Source of the DNA: Actinomycetota bacterium
GTDB lineage: Bacteria > Actinomycetota > Geothermincolia > Fen-727 > Anoxymicrobiaceae
Direction: 5' to 3'
Assembly (NCBI GenBank): GCA_018896525.1
Contig: JAHIMR010000030.1
Span: forward strand, 1-40,026
Length of the DNA stretch: 40,026 nucleotides
Part shown: positions 22,670-31,840 of the stretch, piece after piece
How positions within the stretch are numbered: the stretch's first letter is position 1
How the letters are laid out: each line of letters begins with the position of its first letter
The notes under the pieces: generated by a model
Databases searched by the model: none
What the model was told of the DNA's origin: nothing
What the model saw: only the letters and a program-made list of their open reading frames with translations
Position numbers and translations under genes: made by a program

Positions 22670-24454
22670 CTACTTAACGATAGCTTCCGCCGGACAGACC
22701 TGCGCGCAGATGCCGCAACCGGTGCAGGCGTCGGGTAATATTACGACGTTTCCTTCCCGCTCCACCAGCGCCGGGCACCCGAGTCCGAGGCAGACGCCAC
22801 AGTCGGTGCACTCCTCGGGAGAGACGGTGTATGGCGTCCCCCACTCCCCCCTTATCCGCAGCACGCACGGGCGCCTGGATATCACCACCGAAGGGGCGTC
22901 CCGATTCATCTCCTCGGTAAGAACCCGGCGGCACTCCTCCAGGTTGTAGGGATCGACAACGCGGACCGACTCTATGCCCAGCGAGCGCGCCAGCATCTCG
23001 ATGTCAACAGTGCCGGTTTCCCTCTCCTGAAGGGTGAACCCCGTCCCGGGGTGGTGCTGAAAACCGGTCATCGCGGTGGTGCGGTTGTCCAGGATCACCA
23101 CCGTGAAGCGGCCGTCGTTGTAAGCCATCTCCATCAGGCCGGTAACCCCGGAGTGGAAGAACGTCGAATCGCCAATCACCGCGACGACCCGGTTTTTTGC
23201 CGCTCCATCCTCCCCGGCGGCGGCCCCGGTCAGTTCCAGGGCCTTCTCCAACCCGTGGGCCATGGTGATGCTGGCCCCCATGCACACCTGGCAGTCGTGC
23301 GCCGAGAGAGGCGGCAACACGCTCAACGTGTAGCACCCGATATCGCCGGAGATTATCGCCTTCAGGCGCGCCAGGGTATACATTATCCCCCGGTGCGGAC
23401 ACCCGGCACACAGTATCGGGGGCCGGGCCGGAAGCTCGGGCAGGTCCTCCCGCTCCGCCGGCGGCTCGTCACGCGCCCCTTCCGCCCCGGCAAGCTCCCT
23501 AAAAGCGGAGCGGACCAGGTCCACGTTCAACTCGCCGACGCGGGGCACCTTCTCCTTGCCCACGGGGAAGAACCCCATGGCGGCGACAGCCTCCTCCAGA
23601 TACGGCTCCAGTTCCTCCACCACGTAGATATCCTTGAATCCCCCGCAAAACTCCCGTATTAACCGGCGCGGCAGTGGGTTTGTCATGGTCAGCTTCAGCA
23701 CGCTCACCCCGGGGAACGCCTCACGAACGTACTGGTAAGCTATACCGCTTGTAATCACGACCGCGTCCCCCGGCAGGCGTTCGGCGCGCTGGTAGGGGAA
23801 CTCGTTGCTCTCCTCCTCCAGCAGGCCAAGCCTCTCCACCATCACCGGGTGCCGGAGCCTGGCGTGCCCCGGGATCATCACCCTCTTGACCTCGTCCTTC
23901 ACGTACGGGACCGGCTCCACCCGCTCCGGCTCCCGGGGCCCAACGATGCTGCGGGAGTGGCATACCCTGGTGGTCATGCGCAGCATCACCGGCGTATCAA
24001 AAAGCTCGCTCAGGCGGTACGCCTCCCTGGTGAGGTCGTATGCCTCCTGGCTGTCGGAGGGCTCCAGCATGGGGACCTTGGCCGCCTTCGCGTAGTAGCG
24101 GTTATCCTGCTCGTTCTGGCTGGAGTGCATCCCGGGGTCGTCCGCGTCAACAATGAGAATGCCCCCGGAAACTCCGATGTACGGTAAGGTGAACCAGGGG
24201 TCGGCCGCCACGTTGAGCCCCACGTGCTTCATCGCGACAAGCGACCGCACACCGCCCAGGCATGCCCCCACCGCCGCCTCCAGCGCCACCTTCTCGTTGG
24301 GGGCCCACTCTGCGTAGACGCCCTCCAACCTCGCGAACTCCTCCAGTATCTCGGTGGAAGGGGTCCCCGGGTACGCGGAAGCGAACACCACTCCGGCGTG
24401 GTAAGCGCCAAGGGCGACTGCCTCGTTTCCCGTCATCAGCATGCGGTCCGTCAT
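22670..24454 (-). CDS. iorA: Indolepyruvate:ferredoxin oxidoreductase, alpha subunit
   Basis: A 594-residue subunit holding the pyrimidine-binding and TPP domains plus a C-terminal ferredoxin domain. The N-terminus has TGNEAVALGAYHAGVVFASAYPGTPSTEI, the middle has CAGCPHRG and SGDIGCYTL, the TPP region VIGDSTFFHSGVTGLMEMAYN, and the end two 4Fe-4S sites (CTDCGVCLGLGCP, CTGCGICAQVCP). The first ferredoxin motif has the wider spacing usual for IorA. The ATG has GGAGGG just upstream. Likely role: fermentation of aromatic amino acids, with PaaK conserving energy. Confidence 0.96.
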   Translation of the reverse strand: MTDRMLMTGNEAVALGAYHAGVVFASAYPGTPSTEILEEFARLEGVYAEWAPNEKVALEAAVGACLGGVRSLVAMKHVGLNVAADPWFTLPYIGVSGGILIVDADDPGMHSSQNEQDNRYYAKAAKVPMLEPSDSQEAYDLTREAYRLSELFDTPVMLRMTTRVCHSRSIVGPREPERVEPVPYVKDEVKRVMIPGHARLRHPVMVERLGLLEEESNEFPYQRAERLPGDAVVITSGIAYQYVREAFPGVSVLKLTMTNPLPRRLIREFCGGFKDIYVVEELEPYLEEAVAAMGFFPVGKEKVPRVGELNVDLVRSAFRELAGAEGARDEPPAEREDLPELPARPPILCAGCPHRGIMYTLARLKAIISGDIGCYTLSVLPPLSAHDCQVCMGASITMAHGLEKALELTGAAAGEDGAAKNRVVAVIGDSTFFHSGVTGLMEMAYNDGRFTVVILDNRTTAMTGFQHHPGTGFTLQERETGTVDIEMLARSLGIESVRVVDPYNLEECRRVLTEEMNRDAPSVVISRRPCVLRIRGEWGTPYTVSPEECTDCGVCLGLGCPALVEREGNVVILPDACTGCGICAQVCPAEAIVK

Positions 24455-24537
24455 TGCCCTCCAAAAAAAAGAACCAGCCCGACATGTACTGATAAATAGT
24501 AGCGCAACGCTTTCCCCGCAGGCAAACGGCCACCCAG

Positions 24538-24599
24538 TGGTGCCCAGGTGTTAGATAGCCCTCCGAGATCTAACGTACTCCCCAGAAACACCTGGCACC
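24538..24599. repeat. Long inverted repeat with R1-type ends
   Basis: GTGCCCAGGTGTT (from 24539) pairs with AACACCTGGCAC (about 24588-24599). A second pair, GTTAGAT / AGATCTAAC, lies inside. It sits upstream of iorA, in the gap between iorA and the divergent ECF sigma gene. Confidence 0.6.
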
Positions 24600-24637
24600 T
24601 CCCTCGTAAACAAGCGGCGGTTGAACAAGACCCGCCA

Positions 24638-24790
24638 CCCCCGGGCTGTTGCCGTTGCAACATCCACCCAAGCGGTGTCTGTTATGCAACAGTCCGGGGC
24701 GAATGACACCCCGGTGCCTGGCACCGGTGTGTCACCGATGCCGGCAAGATGCCGGCGCTACAAGGGAAGTGTTATGCAACAGCCCGGGGC
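24638..24790. repeat. Composite palindromic repeat (R2 pair, R1, R3, R2 arm)
   Basis: Order: R2 arm CCCCCGGGCTGTTGC (24638-24652), interior shared with the 8.6-kb copy, inverted R2 arm (GCAACAGTCCGGGGC, about 24686-24700), R1 palindrome TGACACcCCGGTGCC-T-mirror (24704-24734), R3 hairpin GATGCCGGCAAGATGCCGGC (24738-24757) plus GCTACAAG, and another inverted R2 arm (24775-24789). Read on the minus strand, 24685-24790 has the same module order as 5971-6110. The last R2 arm ends 10 bases before the -10 box of the sigma gene. No gene is seen in 24455-24813. Confidence 0.82.
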
Positions 24791-24797
24791 ACGTCAA

Positions 24798-24806
24798 TGC
24801 TATAAT
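24798..24806 (+). promoter_or_regulatory. Extended -10 promoter of the ECF sigma gene, leaderless
   Basis: TGCTATAAT is a perfect TATAAT (24801-24806) with the TGn extension, followed by 7 bases and the ATG of the sigma gene at 24814. No -35 of standard type is seen, and the expected start site is at or next to the ATG. Confidence 0.6.
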
Positions 24807-24813
24807 GCCTCCC

Positions 24814-25422
24814 ATGAACGAAGCGATTGAGGTTTCAAGCCAAGAGGAAGACGGACTCCTGGTAAAGCGGGTAACCGCGGGCGACCAGGGCGCCTTCGAG
24901 GAGTTGTATAGCCGTTACCGGCACAAGGTTTTTTCCCTCTCGTACCGGATGACCGGGAACACGTCCGACGCCGAGGACCTCTGCCAGGAGATATTCGTCC
25001 AGGTGCTTCGCAAGATTGGCTCGTTCGAGGGCCGCTCCTCGTTTTCAACCTGGCTCTACCGTGTGGCGACCAATCGCTCCCGCGACTTCTTAAGGAAGAA
25101 GAAGCGAACCCCCAACCTGGTCAGCCACGACGACCAGATGGTGGATAGTGACCCCGTCGATCCCCCCGGTGACCGTGAAAACACCGGTGAGCCGGAAACC
25201 CGCGCGCTGTCCTCGGAAGCGCAAGCGATGGTGCAAGACGCGCTACTGGAACTGCCGGTTAACCTGAGGACACCACTGGTTCTTCACGAGCTCGAGGGGT
25301 TTCAGTACCAGGAGATCGCCCGGATGTTGCACCTCCCGGTGGGGACGGTGAAATCGAGGATATTCAGGGCCCGAATAAAGCTCGCCGAGATTCTGGAGCC
25401 ACATAAGGAACACTGGAGGTAA
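24814..25422 (+). CDS. ECF-family RNA polymerase sigma factor
   Basis: A 202-residue sigma-70 family ECF factor. Region 2 is visible as GAFEELYSRYRHKVFSLSYR, SDAEDLCQEIFVQVLRKI and FSTWLYRVATNRSRDFLR; region 4 as ELPVNLRTPLVLHELEGFQY followed by QEIARMLHLPVGTVKSRIF. The linker (about 100-140) is rich in Asp/Pro. The start ATG at 24814 follows a TATAAT box by 7 bases; upstream in-frame codons lie in repeat DNA. It is followed by its zinc-finger anti-sigma gene, so activity is probably controlled by a membrane signal. Confidence 0.95.
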   Translation: MNEAIEVSSQEEDGLLVKRVTAGDQGAFEELYSRYRHKVFSLSYRMTGNTSDAEDLCQEIFVQVLRKIGSFEGRSSFSTWLYRVATNRSRDFLRKKKRTPNLVSHDDQMVDSDPVDPPGDRENTGEPETRALSSEAQAMVQDALLELPVNLRTPLVLHELEGFQYQEIARMLHLPVGTVKSRIFRARIKLAEILEPHKEHWR

Positions 25423-25456
25423 GAGCTCCGTCTAACCGGTTGTGGAGGATATAAAA

Positions 25457-26350
25457 GTGAGTTGTGGAAAGGTCAAAAAACTACTGGTCGGGTACGTCGA
25501 TGGTGACCTGGACCAGAAGCGGGAAGACGAGGTCCGGGAGCACCTTGGCGGTTGCGCCCGGTGCCGGGTCCTGGCAGAGAAGCTCGAGACCTCGAGCGCG
25601 GCTCTCTCGTCGCTTCGGCCGGTAGAACTCTCAGACGCTGCTTCCGTACGCATTCTCGGTGCCGTCGAGGCGTCCGGGGCTCCCCGGAAGGCGCTTCTTC
25701 CCGGCTGGCTGCGATCGCCGGCGGCTCTTGCGGCCGGCGCCTGCGTCGCGTTGATACTCCTCAGCGTGGTGGTTGTCGGAGTGCTGGTAGTCGATTTCGG
25801 CAAGGATGCGGAAGGCCCCACTCCCGCCGTTACAGAGGAAAAGGTTGCGACCGAGGAATCGGACCTGGCGTACATGCCGACCGAGGGAGAGCAATCGTTG
25901 CGGGATGATACCGGCAACTTACACGGGCCGGCGCCCACGCCGGTTGTGAAAGCGACTTCAACAGATTACACCGAGGAATCCCTGCGCGAGATGTTCGAGA
26001 ACCTCGAGGTAAAGGAAACCTTCGGGCAGAGATATACCATGGGAAACGCCATCGGCCTCGGCCCTTCCTTTGTCGACAAGGTCACCAGCGAGTTTGAAGG
26101 CCTTGGACAGGACCCCGCCGTGCTGGAATCGATGATCTCCTACGTGACAGTCGGCGAGCCGACACTTCTTACCTGCTACGTGGAGAAAGCGCTTTTCCAC
26201 GGGATTGACGTTACGATAATCGGTTTTTGCGCCCCTCCCCGCAGCGGCACAACCACCCTTCTTACCAGGACTGAGGCCTGGGTGATGGACCCGGTCAAGT
26301 TCGTGACCAGCCCCAGCGCCGGCATCGTTCACTTCCTGGAGATGAAGTAG
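25457..26350 (+). CDS. Zinc-finger (HC2) transmembrane anti-sigma factor
   Basis: A 297-residue single-pass membrane protein. The N-terminal cytosolic domain has the anti-sigma zinc motif HLGGCARC (His29, Cys33, Cys36) after VGYVDGDLDQKREDEVREHL. A membrane segment spans about 89-113 (LAAGACVALILLSVVVVGVL), followed by a ~185-residue extracytoplasmic domain of unknown fold. The start is GTG 25457, because GGAGG lies 8 bases before it; an earlier in-frame GTG (25442) is less likely. It should bind and hold the upstream ECF sigma factor. The signal is unknown. Confidence 0.88.
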   Translation: MSCGKVKKLLVGYVDGDLDQKREDEVREHLGGCARCRVLAEKLETSSAALSSLRPVELSDAASVRILGAVEASGAPRKALLPGWLRSPAALAAGACVALILLSVVVVGVLVVDFGKDAEGPTPAVTEEKVATEESDLAYMPTEGEQSLRDDTGNLHGPAPTPVVKATSTDYTEESLREMFENLEVKETFGQRYTMGNAIGLGPSFVDKVTSEFEGLGQDPAVLESMISYVTVGEPTLLTCYVEKALFHGIDVTIIGFCAPPRSGTTTLLTRTEAWVMDPVKFVTSPSAGIVHFLEMK

Positions 26351-26377
26351 CCACCGCAACACCCGATGCCGGCGGGT

Positions 26378-26460
26378 CGCCGGCGCTACAAGCCGGAGGT
26401 CGGAGGCCGCCGGGCGGCCCAGCCGCACGCCGGCGCTACAAGCCGGAGGTCGGAGGCCGG
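26378..26460. repeat. R3-type direct repeat, two copies 50 bp apart
   Basis: The 33-bp sequence beginning CGCCGGCGCTACAAGCCGGA occurs at 26378-26410 and 26428-26460. It lies between the convergent anti-sigma gene and the V-ATPase operon end, and shares GCCGGCGCTACAAG with the R3 hairpin of the composite repeats. Self-pairing could form a terminator. Confidence 0.75.
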
Positions 26461-26471
26461 GGGGCGGGAAA

Positions 26472-27101
26472 TCAGTTGGTCTCGGCAACCATCTCTTTTA
26501 TCTTCATGAGTTGGGTGAGGTTGGAGCGCTCCATCTCGTCGAGCTTCATGGTGATGTATCGTATCGTTTCCTCGAGTTGGGGTATCAGTACGTACTCCAG
26601 GGCGTTTACCCTGCGCCGGGTCTTCTCGATCTCGATCGCCAGGTTCCGTACCCTTTCCTCCTTCTCGGCAAGCTCCACCAGTCGTGGCAGCAGGTCCCTG
26701 AACTTCCGCAGCGAGTCGTCGTAGATGGAGGGGGTCAGCCCCAGGCCGTAGCAGTCGTATCCCCCTTCGGCGGAAAGCTCGAACTCCGGGACGATAACCG
26801 ACATCAAGTTGATCTCCTTCACCGATACGTCCACGGTCCCGCCGGGAAACGACAGGGACTCGTCGAGCTGGAAGGTGGCGGTCTGCGAACGGGCCAGTGC
26901 GAATAGCTTGTGGGCTTCCCCCAGGTCGCCCTCGACCTCACGTCGCAGGTCGCGGACTTCCTTTACCAGCGCCATGAACCGCTTCATCAGCTCGTCGAAC
27001 TTGTCCTTCAGCAGTTTGTGACCGCGCCGGGCGATTTTCATCCTGCGCCGCAGCTTTAGAAGTTCCATTCGGTTCGGGTTCACACTGAGTCGGTCCGCCA
27101 A
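26472..27101 (-). CDS. ntpD: V/A-type ATPase subunit D (central stalk)
   Basis: A 209-residue antiparallel coiled-coil subunit, the rotor shaft of the V1 domain. Typical features are the N-terminal PNRMELLKLRRRMKIARRGH and the C-terminal RRVNALEYVLIPQLEETIRY. The start is TTG 27099-27101 with a strong AAAGGAGG 9 bases upstream. It is the last gene of the ATPase operon and is separated from subunit B by a 10-bp perfect hairpin. Confidence 0.95.
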   Translation of the reverse strand: MADRLSVNPNRMELLKLRRRMKIARRGHKLLKDKFDELMKRFMALVKEVRDLRREVEGDLGEAHKLFALARSQTATFQLDESLSFPGGTVDVSVKEINLMSVIVPEFELSAEGGYDCYGLGLTPSIYDDSLRKFRDLLPRLVELAEKEERVRNLAIEIEKTRRRVNALEYVLIPQLEETIRYITMKLDEMERSNLTQLMKIKEMVAETN

Positions 27102-27135
27102 GAGGTTGTGCCTCCTTTCATGCCCCCCACCCTAA

Positions 27136-27158
27136 CCCTCCCCCCACAGGGGGGAGGG
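27136..27158 (-). promoter_or_regulatory. Stable hairpin between the ATPase B and D genes
   Basis: CCCTCCCCCC, a 3-base loop, and GGGGGGAGGG form a perfect 10-bp GC stem in the intergenic space of the operon. There is no T-run. It could attenuate transcription or protect the upstream mRNA, lowering D relative to A and B, which fits A3B3D1 stoichiometry. Similar CCCTCCCC/GGGGAGGG repeats are common in genomes, so it may simply be a repeat. Confidence 0.5.
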
Positions 27159-27177
27159 AATCTCTCCAGTGAGACTG

Positions 27178-28548
27178 TTACTCCATGTACTTCTCTATCT
27201 GGTCCTTCTTCACACGCTTCAACTCGGCGCGTGGCAGTATCTTGAGCAGTTCCCAGCCCAGGGCCAGGGTCTCCTCGATGGTCCGGTCCTCGAACTCGCC
27301 CTGGCGCACGAACCTGTCCTCGAACTCGTCGGAGAACCTTGCGTACAGCTTGTCCTCCTCGGTCAGCGCCGCCTCACCCAGGATGACCGCGAGCTCTTTG
27401 GCCTCCTTGCCCCGGGCGTAAGCGCTGAAAAGCTGGTTGGACAGGTCGGAGTGGTCCTCGCGGGTCTTGCCCTCGCCTATCCCGTTCTCCTTCAGGCGGG
27501 AGAGAGACGGCAGGACGTCTATCGGCGGGTATATGCCCTCCCTGTGCAGTTCCCGGCTGAGTATTATCTGGCCCTCGGTTATGTACCCGGTGAGGTCCGG
27601 TATCGGGTGTGTCTTGTCGTCCTCCGGCATGCTCAATATGGGTATCTGGGTGATTGAGCCCGACTCCCCCTTGATACGGCCCGCCCTCTCGTAGATTGTG
27701 GCCAGGTCGGTGTACAGGTACCCGGGGTAGCCCCTCCTGCCCGGCACCTCCTTGCGGGCCGCCGAGACCTCGCGAAGCGCCTCGCAGTAGTAAGTCATGT
27801 CGGTGAGGATAACCAGCACCTGCATGCCCAGCTCGAACGCCAGGTACTCGGCGGCGGTCAGTGCCACCCTTGGTGTGGCTATACGCTCCACCGCCGGGTC
27901 GTCGGCCAGGTTGATGAACAGGACCGACCGCTCGATGGCTGCGGTGCTGCGGAACTCCTGCATGAAGAAGTCGGCATCCTCGAACGTTATCCCCATGGCG
28001 GCGAAGACCACCGAGAACTCCATCTCGGCCCCCAGCACCGTACTCTGACGGGCTATCTGGGCGGCCAGCCGGGAGTGGGGAAGACCGGCCCCGGAGAAGA
28101 TGGGAAGCTTCTGCCCCCGGACCAGTGGGTTGAGCCCATCTATCGCCGACATGCCGGTCTGGATGAAGTCGGTGGGATAATCGCGGGCGAAAGGGTTGAT
28201 GGGGGAGCCGTTGATGTTTATCCTCTCGTCCGGGATTATCTCCGGGCCGTCGTCCATAGGGCGCCCCAGTCCGTCAAACACCCTGCCCAGGATGTCCCTG
28301 GAGACGGCGAGCTCCATGCCCCGACCGCGGAAACGGACCCTGGTGTTGCTCACATCAAGGCCGCGGGTCCCCTCGAACGACTGTATCAGTGCCTTGTCTC
28401 CTTCAACCTCCAGCACGTTGCCGAGGCCCACCGATCCGTCGGGGAACTCGATCTCCACCAACTCGTCATATTTCGCCTCCTGGACCCGCTCCACCAGGAG
28501 CAACGGCCCCACTATGTCCCTGACCGTCATGTACTCTCTTATCGGCAT
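27178..28548 (-). CDS. ntpB: V/A-type ATPase subunit B (regulatory)
   Basis: A 456-residue non-catalytic nucleotide-fold subunit of the V1 hexamer. It lacks the Walker A GKT and instead reads [20 protein letters not shown], as expected for B subunits. Other landmarks are [38 protein letters not shown], and [33 protein letters not shown] at 28546-28548 with a GGAGG-containing leader. Overlaps nothing; it follows subunit A by 54 bp. Confidence 0.97.
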   Translation of the reverse strand: MPIREYMTVRDIVGPLLLVERVQEAKYDELVEIEFPDGSVGLGNVLEVEGDKALIQSFEGTRGLDVSNTRVRFRGRGMELAVSRDILGRVFDGLGRPMDDGPEIIPDERININGSPINPFARDYPTDFIQTGMSAIDGLNPLVRGQKLPIFSGAGLPHSRLAAQIARQSTVLGAEMEFSVVFAAMGITFEDADFFMQEFRSTAAIERSVLFINLADDPAVERIATPRVALTAAEYLAFELGMQVLVILTDMTYYCEALREVSAARKEVPGRRGYPGYLYTDLATIYERAGRIKGESGSITQIPILSMPEDDKTHPIPDLTGYITEGQIILSRELHREGIYPPIDVLPSLSRLKENGIGEGKTREDHSDLSNQLFSAYARGKEAKELAVILGEAALTEEDKLYARFSDEFEDRFVRQGEFEDRTIEETLALGWELLKILPRAELKRVKKDQIEKYME

Positions 28549-28602
28549 CTCCCGTCCTCCATACCCAGGTAGTTAGTTGGTCCTGTCGCCGCGGTTCAGG
28601 CG

Positions 28603-30411
28603 TCAGGCGCCTTCGGGCACCTTCTCCTCCGCCTCTTCCTCGGCCTTCCTCTCGATCAGGCCTCCTATCGCTTCCGTGACCTTCCTCTCCAGTACATCGA
28701 ACTCATTCAGGTTCTCCTCGGAGATGAACTTGGCGTGGGCGATCTCCTCGCACTCGGGGATCGCCAGCACGTCGCCTATCTCCACATCGGCGGCGATCGC
28801 CTTGCCCGCCTCCTCGTAGAACGTCATGATAAGCCTCAGCAGCAGGAACTGCTTCTCCAGCGAGGTGAACGTGTCCACATCGTCGAACGCGTTCTGCTGC
28901 AGGAAATCCTCGCGCACGCTTTTCGCGCCTTCCATGACCAGGCGCTCACGGCTGGAGAGGGCCTCCACGCCTATCAACCTTACGATCTCCTCCAGCTCCG
29001 ACTCCTGCTGGAGGAGGCTCATCGCGAGGTCGCGCAGTTCTTTGAACGACGGGTCCACCAGTTCGGCCCACATCTCGGATACCTTGTTTATGTACAGCGA
29101 GTAGCTGATGAGCCAGTTTATGGCCGGGAAGTGCCGGCGGAACGCCAGCTTGTCCTCCAGGCCCCAGAACACCTTCACCACCCGCAGCGTTGCCTGAGTT
29201 ACCGGTTCTGACAGGTCGCCGCCGGGAGGGGACACCGCCCCCACCACCGTCACCGACCCGACCCTCTCCCCGGAGCATTTGCACTGCACCAGGCCCGCCC
29301 GCTCGTAGAAGGCCGCTATGCGGGTGCCCAGGTAGGCGGGATAACCCTCCTCGCCGGGCATCTCCTCCAACCTGCCGCTGATCTCCCTCATCGCCTCGGC
29401 CCATCGGCTGGTGGAGTCGGCTTGAAGGGCGACCTGATAGCCCATGTCCCGGAAGTACTCGGCGATGGTTATCCCTGTGTATACCGACGCCTCCCGGGCG
29501 GCCACCGGCATATTGCTGGTGTTGGCTATGAGGACTGTCCTTTTCATCAACGGCTCGCCGGAGTGAGGGTCGATAAGCTCGGGAAACTCGATCAGCACCT
29601 CGGTCATCTCGTTACCGCGCTCGCCGCACCCGATGAACAGGATGACGTCGGCGTCAGCCCACTTGGCTATCTGGTGCTGTATGACCGTCTTCCCGCTCCC
29701 GAAAGGTCCCGGCACGCAGGCGGTACCCCCCTTGGCGACCGGGAAAAACGTGTCGATGACCCTCTGCCCTGTAGTCAGCGGAGCATAGGGAGCGAGCTTC
29801 TTCTTGAAGGGGCGCCCCCGTCGCACCGGCCACTTCTGCATCATGGTGACCTGGGCGGCGTCGGACCCCTCACCCACGGTGGCTATGACATCGGTCACCG
29901 TGTAGGAGCCGCCCTTTATATCCTGCACCCTGCCGCCGACGCCCGCGGGTACCATTATCCGGTGCTCCAGGACCGGTGACTCCTGGACCGTCCCCAGGAT
30001 GTCGCCTTCCACCACCTCGTCGCCGGCCTTGACGATGGGAACGAACTCCCACTTCTTGTCACGGCTCAGGCCCGGCATCTCCATGCCGCGCGTGATATAG
30101 TTGCCGGCCTTGTCAAAGAGGAGGTTCAAGGGGCGCTGTACGCCATCGTAGATGGACTCGATCAGTCCCGGGCCAAGCTCGACCGACAGGGGCATCCCGG
30201 TGGTGAACACGGGGTCCCCGGGACCCAATCCCCCCGTCTCCTCATAGACCTGGACCGACGCCTCGTCGCCTCGCAGTTCGATGACCTCGCCCATTAGCCT
30301 CTCCCGGCCCACCCGCACCAGGTCGTACATCCTGGGATCGTCCAGGCCGGCTGCCACCACCAGGGGGCCCGACACCTTGATTATTCTCCCTTTGCCCTGC
30401 TCCTCTGCCAT
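28603..30411 (-). CDS. ntpA: V/A-type ATPase subunit A (catalytic)
   Basis: A 602-residue catalytic subunit. The Walker A motif GPFGSGKT is at 235-242, followed by [13 protein letters not shown], the Walker B region [20 protein letters not shown], and [13 protein letters not shown]. The extra non-homologous region that marks A subunits (about 115-185, with GGSYTV) is present. The length matches bacterial/archaeal A subunits (about 580-600), and no intein is present. Each of three A subunits hydrolyses or makes ATP. The start ATG follows GGAGG. Confidence 0.98.
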   Translation of the reverse strand: MAEEQGKGRIIKVSGPLVVAAGLDDPRMYDLVRVGRERLMGEVIELRGDEASVQVYEETGGLGPGDPVFTTGMPLSVELGPGLIESIYDGVQRPLNLLFDKAGNYITRGMEMPGLSRDKKWEFVPIVKAGDEVVEGDILGTVQESPVLEHRIMVPAGVGGRVQDIKGGSYTVTDVIATVGEGSDAAQVTMMQKWPVRRGRPFKKKLAPYAPLTTGQRVIDTFFPVAKGGTACVPGPFGSGKTVIQHQIAKWADADVILFIGCGERGNEMTEVLIEFPELIDPHSGEPLMKRTVLIANTSNMPVAAREASVYTGITIAEYFRDMGYQVALQADSTSRWAEAMREISGRLEEMPGEEGYPAYLGTRIAAFYERAGLVQCKCSGERVGSVTVVGAVSPPGGDLSEPVTQATLRVVKVFWGLEDKLAFRRHFPAINWLISYSLYINKVSEMWAELVDPSFKELRDLAMSLLQQESELEEIVRLIGVEALSSRERLVMEGAKSVREDFLQQNAFDDVDTFTSLEKQFLLLRLIMTFYEEAGKAIAADVEIGDVLAIPECEEIAHAKFISEENLNEFDVLERKVTEAIGGLIERKAEEEAEEKVPEGA

Positions 30412-30459
30412 GCTCGCGCTCCCCCTCCAGTCATCGTTGGTTATCCCTGTCCGCCCTGC

Positions 30460-30774
30460 CTACTGGCGGAACAGTACATCGGCGCCGACCGCCTTCTCCA
30501 CCAGTGCCCGTGTCTCCTCCATCCCCACTTCCATGCTGCCGACCACCGCCGGTATGACGGTTACCACCGGCAGTTTCTCACCGCGCAGTTCATCCACCTC
30601 CCGGCGAAGAATCTCGTAGATCGGCTCGGTCATGAATATGATCGCGTACTCCGCGGGTCTGATACCGCTCCACACCTCCGGCGAGTCCTCGGGCTTGTCG
30701 ACGGCGAACGTTTCCACGCCGAGGGCCTTGAACCCGATGGTCGAGGTCTTCCCGCCTATCATGGCTACCTTCAT
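30460..30774 (-). CDS. ntpF: V/A-type ATPase subunit F
   Basis: A 104-residue central-stalk protein. VAMIGGKTSTIGFKALGVE at the start and YAIIFMTEPIYEILRREVDEL fit subunit F, a small alpha/beta protein that regulates rotation with subunit D. The start is ATG 30772-30774 (an adjacent TTG is also possible), within a few bases of the end of subunit C. In E. hirae naming this is NtpG. Confidence 0.92.
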   Translation of the reverse strand: MKVAMIGGKTSTIGFKALGVETFAVDKPEDSPEVWSGIRPAEYAIIFMTEPIYEILRREVDELRGEKLPVVTVIPAVVGSMEVGMEETRALVEKAVGADVLFRQ

Positions 30775-30780
30775 CAACCG

Positions 30781-31836
30781 TCAACCTCTCTCGGCGAGGT
30801 ACGCCGGGTTGATAACCTCTTCTATGACCGCCGGGGTCAACCGGTGCAGCTTCCCCTGCAAGAGTATCCGGATCAGCACCACCTCGTTCTCCCTGGTGAT
30901 GATGTAATTCACTATCCTCTCGGGACCCACCCGTATCCTGTCCATGGCCCTCAGTTTCTCCAGAAGGTACTCGTCGGAGTACCGGTCCAGCGAGGTGAGG
31001 CGCACCTCCTTGTCCTCGGTGCGCAGCACCTCCGTGAGCATCCGTCCGTACCGGGTGGAGATCAACCGGGCGGCGAGGCGCTCGTAGGCGTCCCCCGCGA
31101 GGTCGAGTAGCATACTTCGCTCCAGCCGTCCGCCGTTCGCAAGCGCCAGGCGGTAATACCCCTGTTCTTTTTCGAGCCTCCGCCCTCTAAGTAGTACCCT
31201 CAGGTTGGCGACGTCTATGGCCGCACGGGCGTAGCTGACCAGAAACCGGCTCTTTTCCATCCGGGCCAGCTCCAGGCGCCTCTCCAGATACAGCCGGTCG
31301 GCCACCGCGTCCACCGTGCCCGGGTCCTCCTCGTCCGCCTCCACCGCGGCGCGGACCTCCTCGACAACCCTGTCCCAGTACCGGGGAAGGTGGCCCACCT
31401 GCCCATCTTCTATCGCGGCCTCGAGCAACTCCACGTCCAGCCGGCCAAGCCCGGACAGCATCTCATTCGCGGAGCCCCCGAAGTACTTCTCCTTGAAGAT
31501 CACCTTGAGGTTGTGGAAGTCGTACTTGATGTGCAGGAATCGGGCTACGTAAGTCCCGGCGCAGATGTCGTCGAGAAAGGCGTACTGCTCCACCAGGAAC
31601 CGCTGTAGCCCCTTCTCGACGTCCCCGGACACCACGGAGTCCTCCAGGTACGGTCCGTACTCGGTCTCCCGAAGTATTTCCAGGCACTCGCTGAACTCCG
31701 ACTCCAGCAGTCTCACGATCCGCTGCCAGTCCAGCAGCGCCGCCTCGTGCACCATGATGCGCCCCACGGCGTGCCCGTAGCGGGTGACCTTCCTGTACGT
31801 CTTCATCGCTCGTGCCATGTCCGGCTCAACATCCAT
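30781..31836 (-). CDS. ntpC: V/A-type ATPase subunit C (AC39-like)
   Basis: A 351-residue helical subunit linking the central stalk to the membrane ring. The N-terminal RYGHAVGRIMVHEAALLDWQ and repeated helical domains fit the family. I set the start at ATG 31834-31836, with GAGG 10 bases upstream. The frame is open further upstream, but that stretch is the end of MITE copy 2, whose TATGGAACGAGG supplies the ribosome site region. The insertion has therefore rebuilt the gene's translation start. An ATG two codons earlier within the element end, or the ATG at the MARAM segment, are alternatives. Confidence 0.9.
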   Translation of the reverse strand: MDVEPDMARAMKTYRKVTRYGHAVGRIMVHEAALLDWQRIVRLLESEFSECLEILRETEYGPYLEDSVVSGDVEKGLQRFLVEQYAFLDDICAGTYVARFLHIKYDFHNLKVIFKEKYFGGSANEMLSGLGRLDVELLEAAIEDGQVGHLPRYWDRVVEEVRAAVEADEEDPGTVDAVADRLYLERRLELARMEKSRFLVSYARAAIDVANLRVLLRGRRLEKEQGYYRLALANGGRLERSMLLDLAGDAYERLAARLISTRYGRMLTEVLRTEDKEVRLTSLDRYSDEYLLEKLRAMDRIRVGPERIVNYIITRENEVVLIRILLQGKLHRLTPAVIEEVINPAYLAERG

Positions 31837-31840
31837 ACCG

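Noticed and set aside
24649-24813. N-terminal extension of the ECF sigma factor
   Set aside because: The extra codons are R1/R2/R3 repeat DNA upstream of the -10 box, so they would not be transcribed from that promoter.
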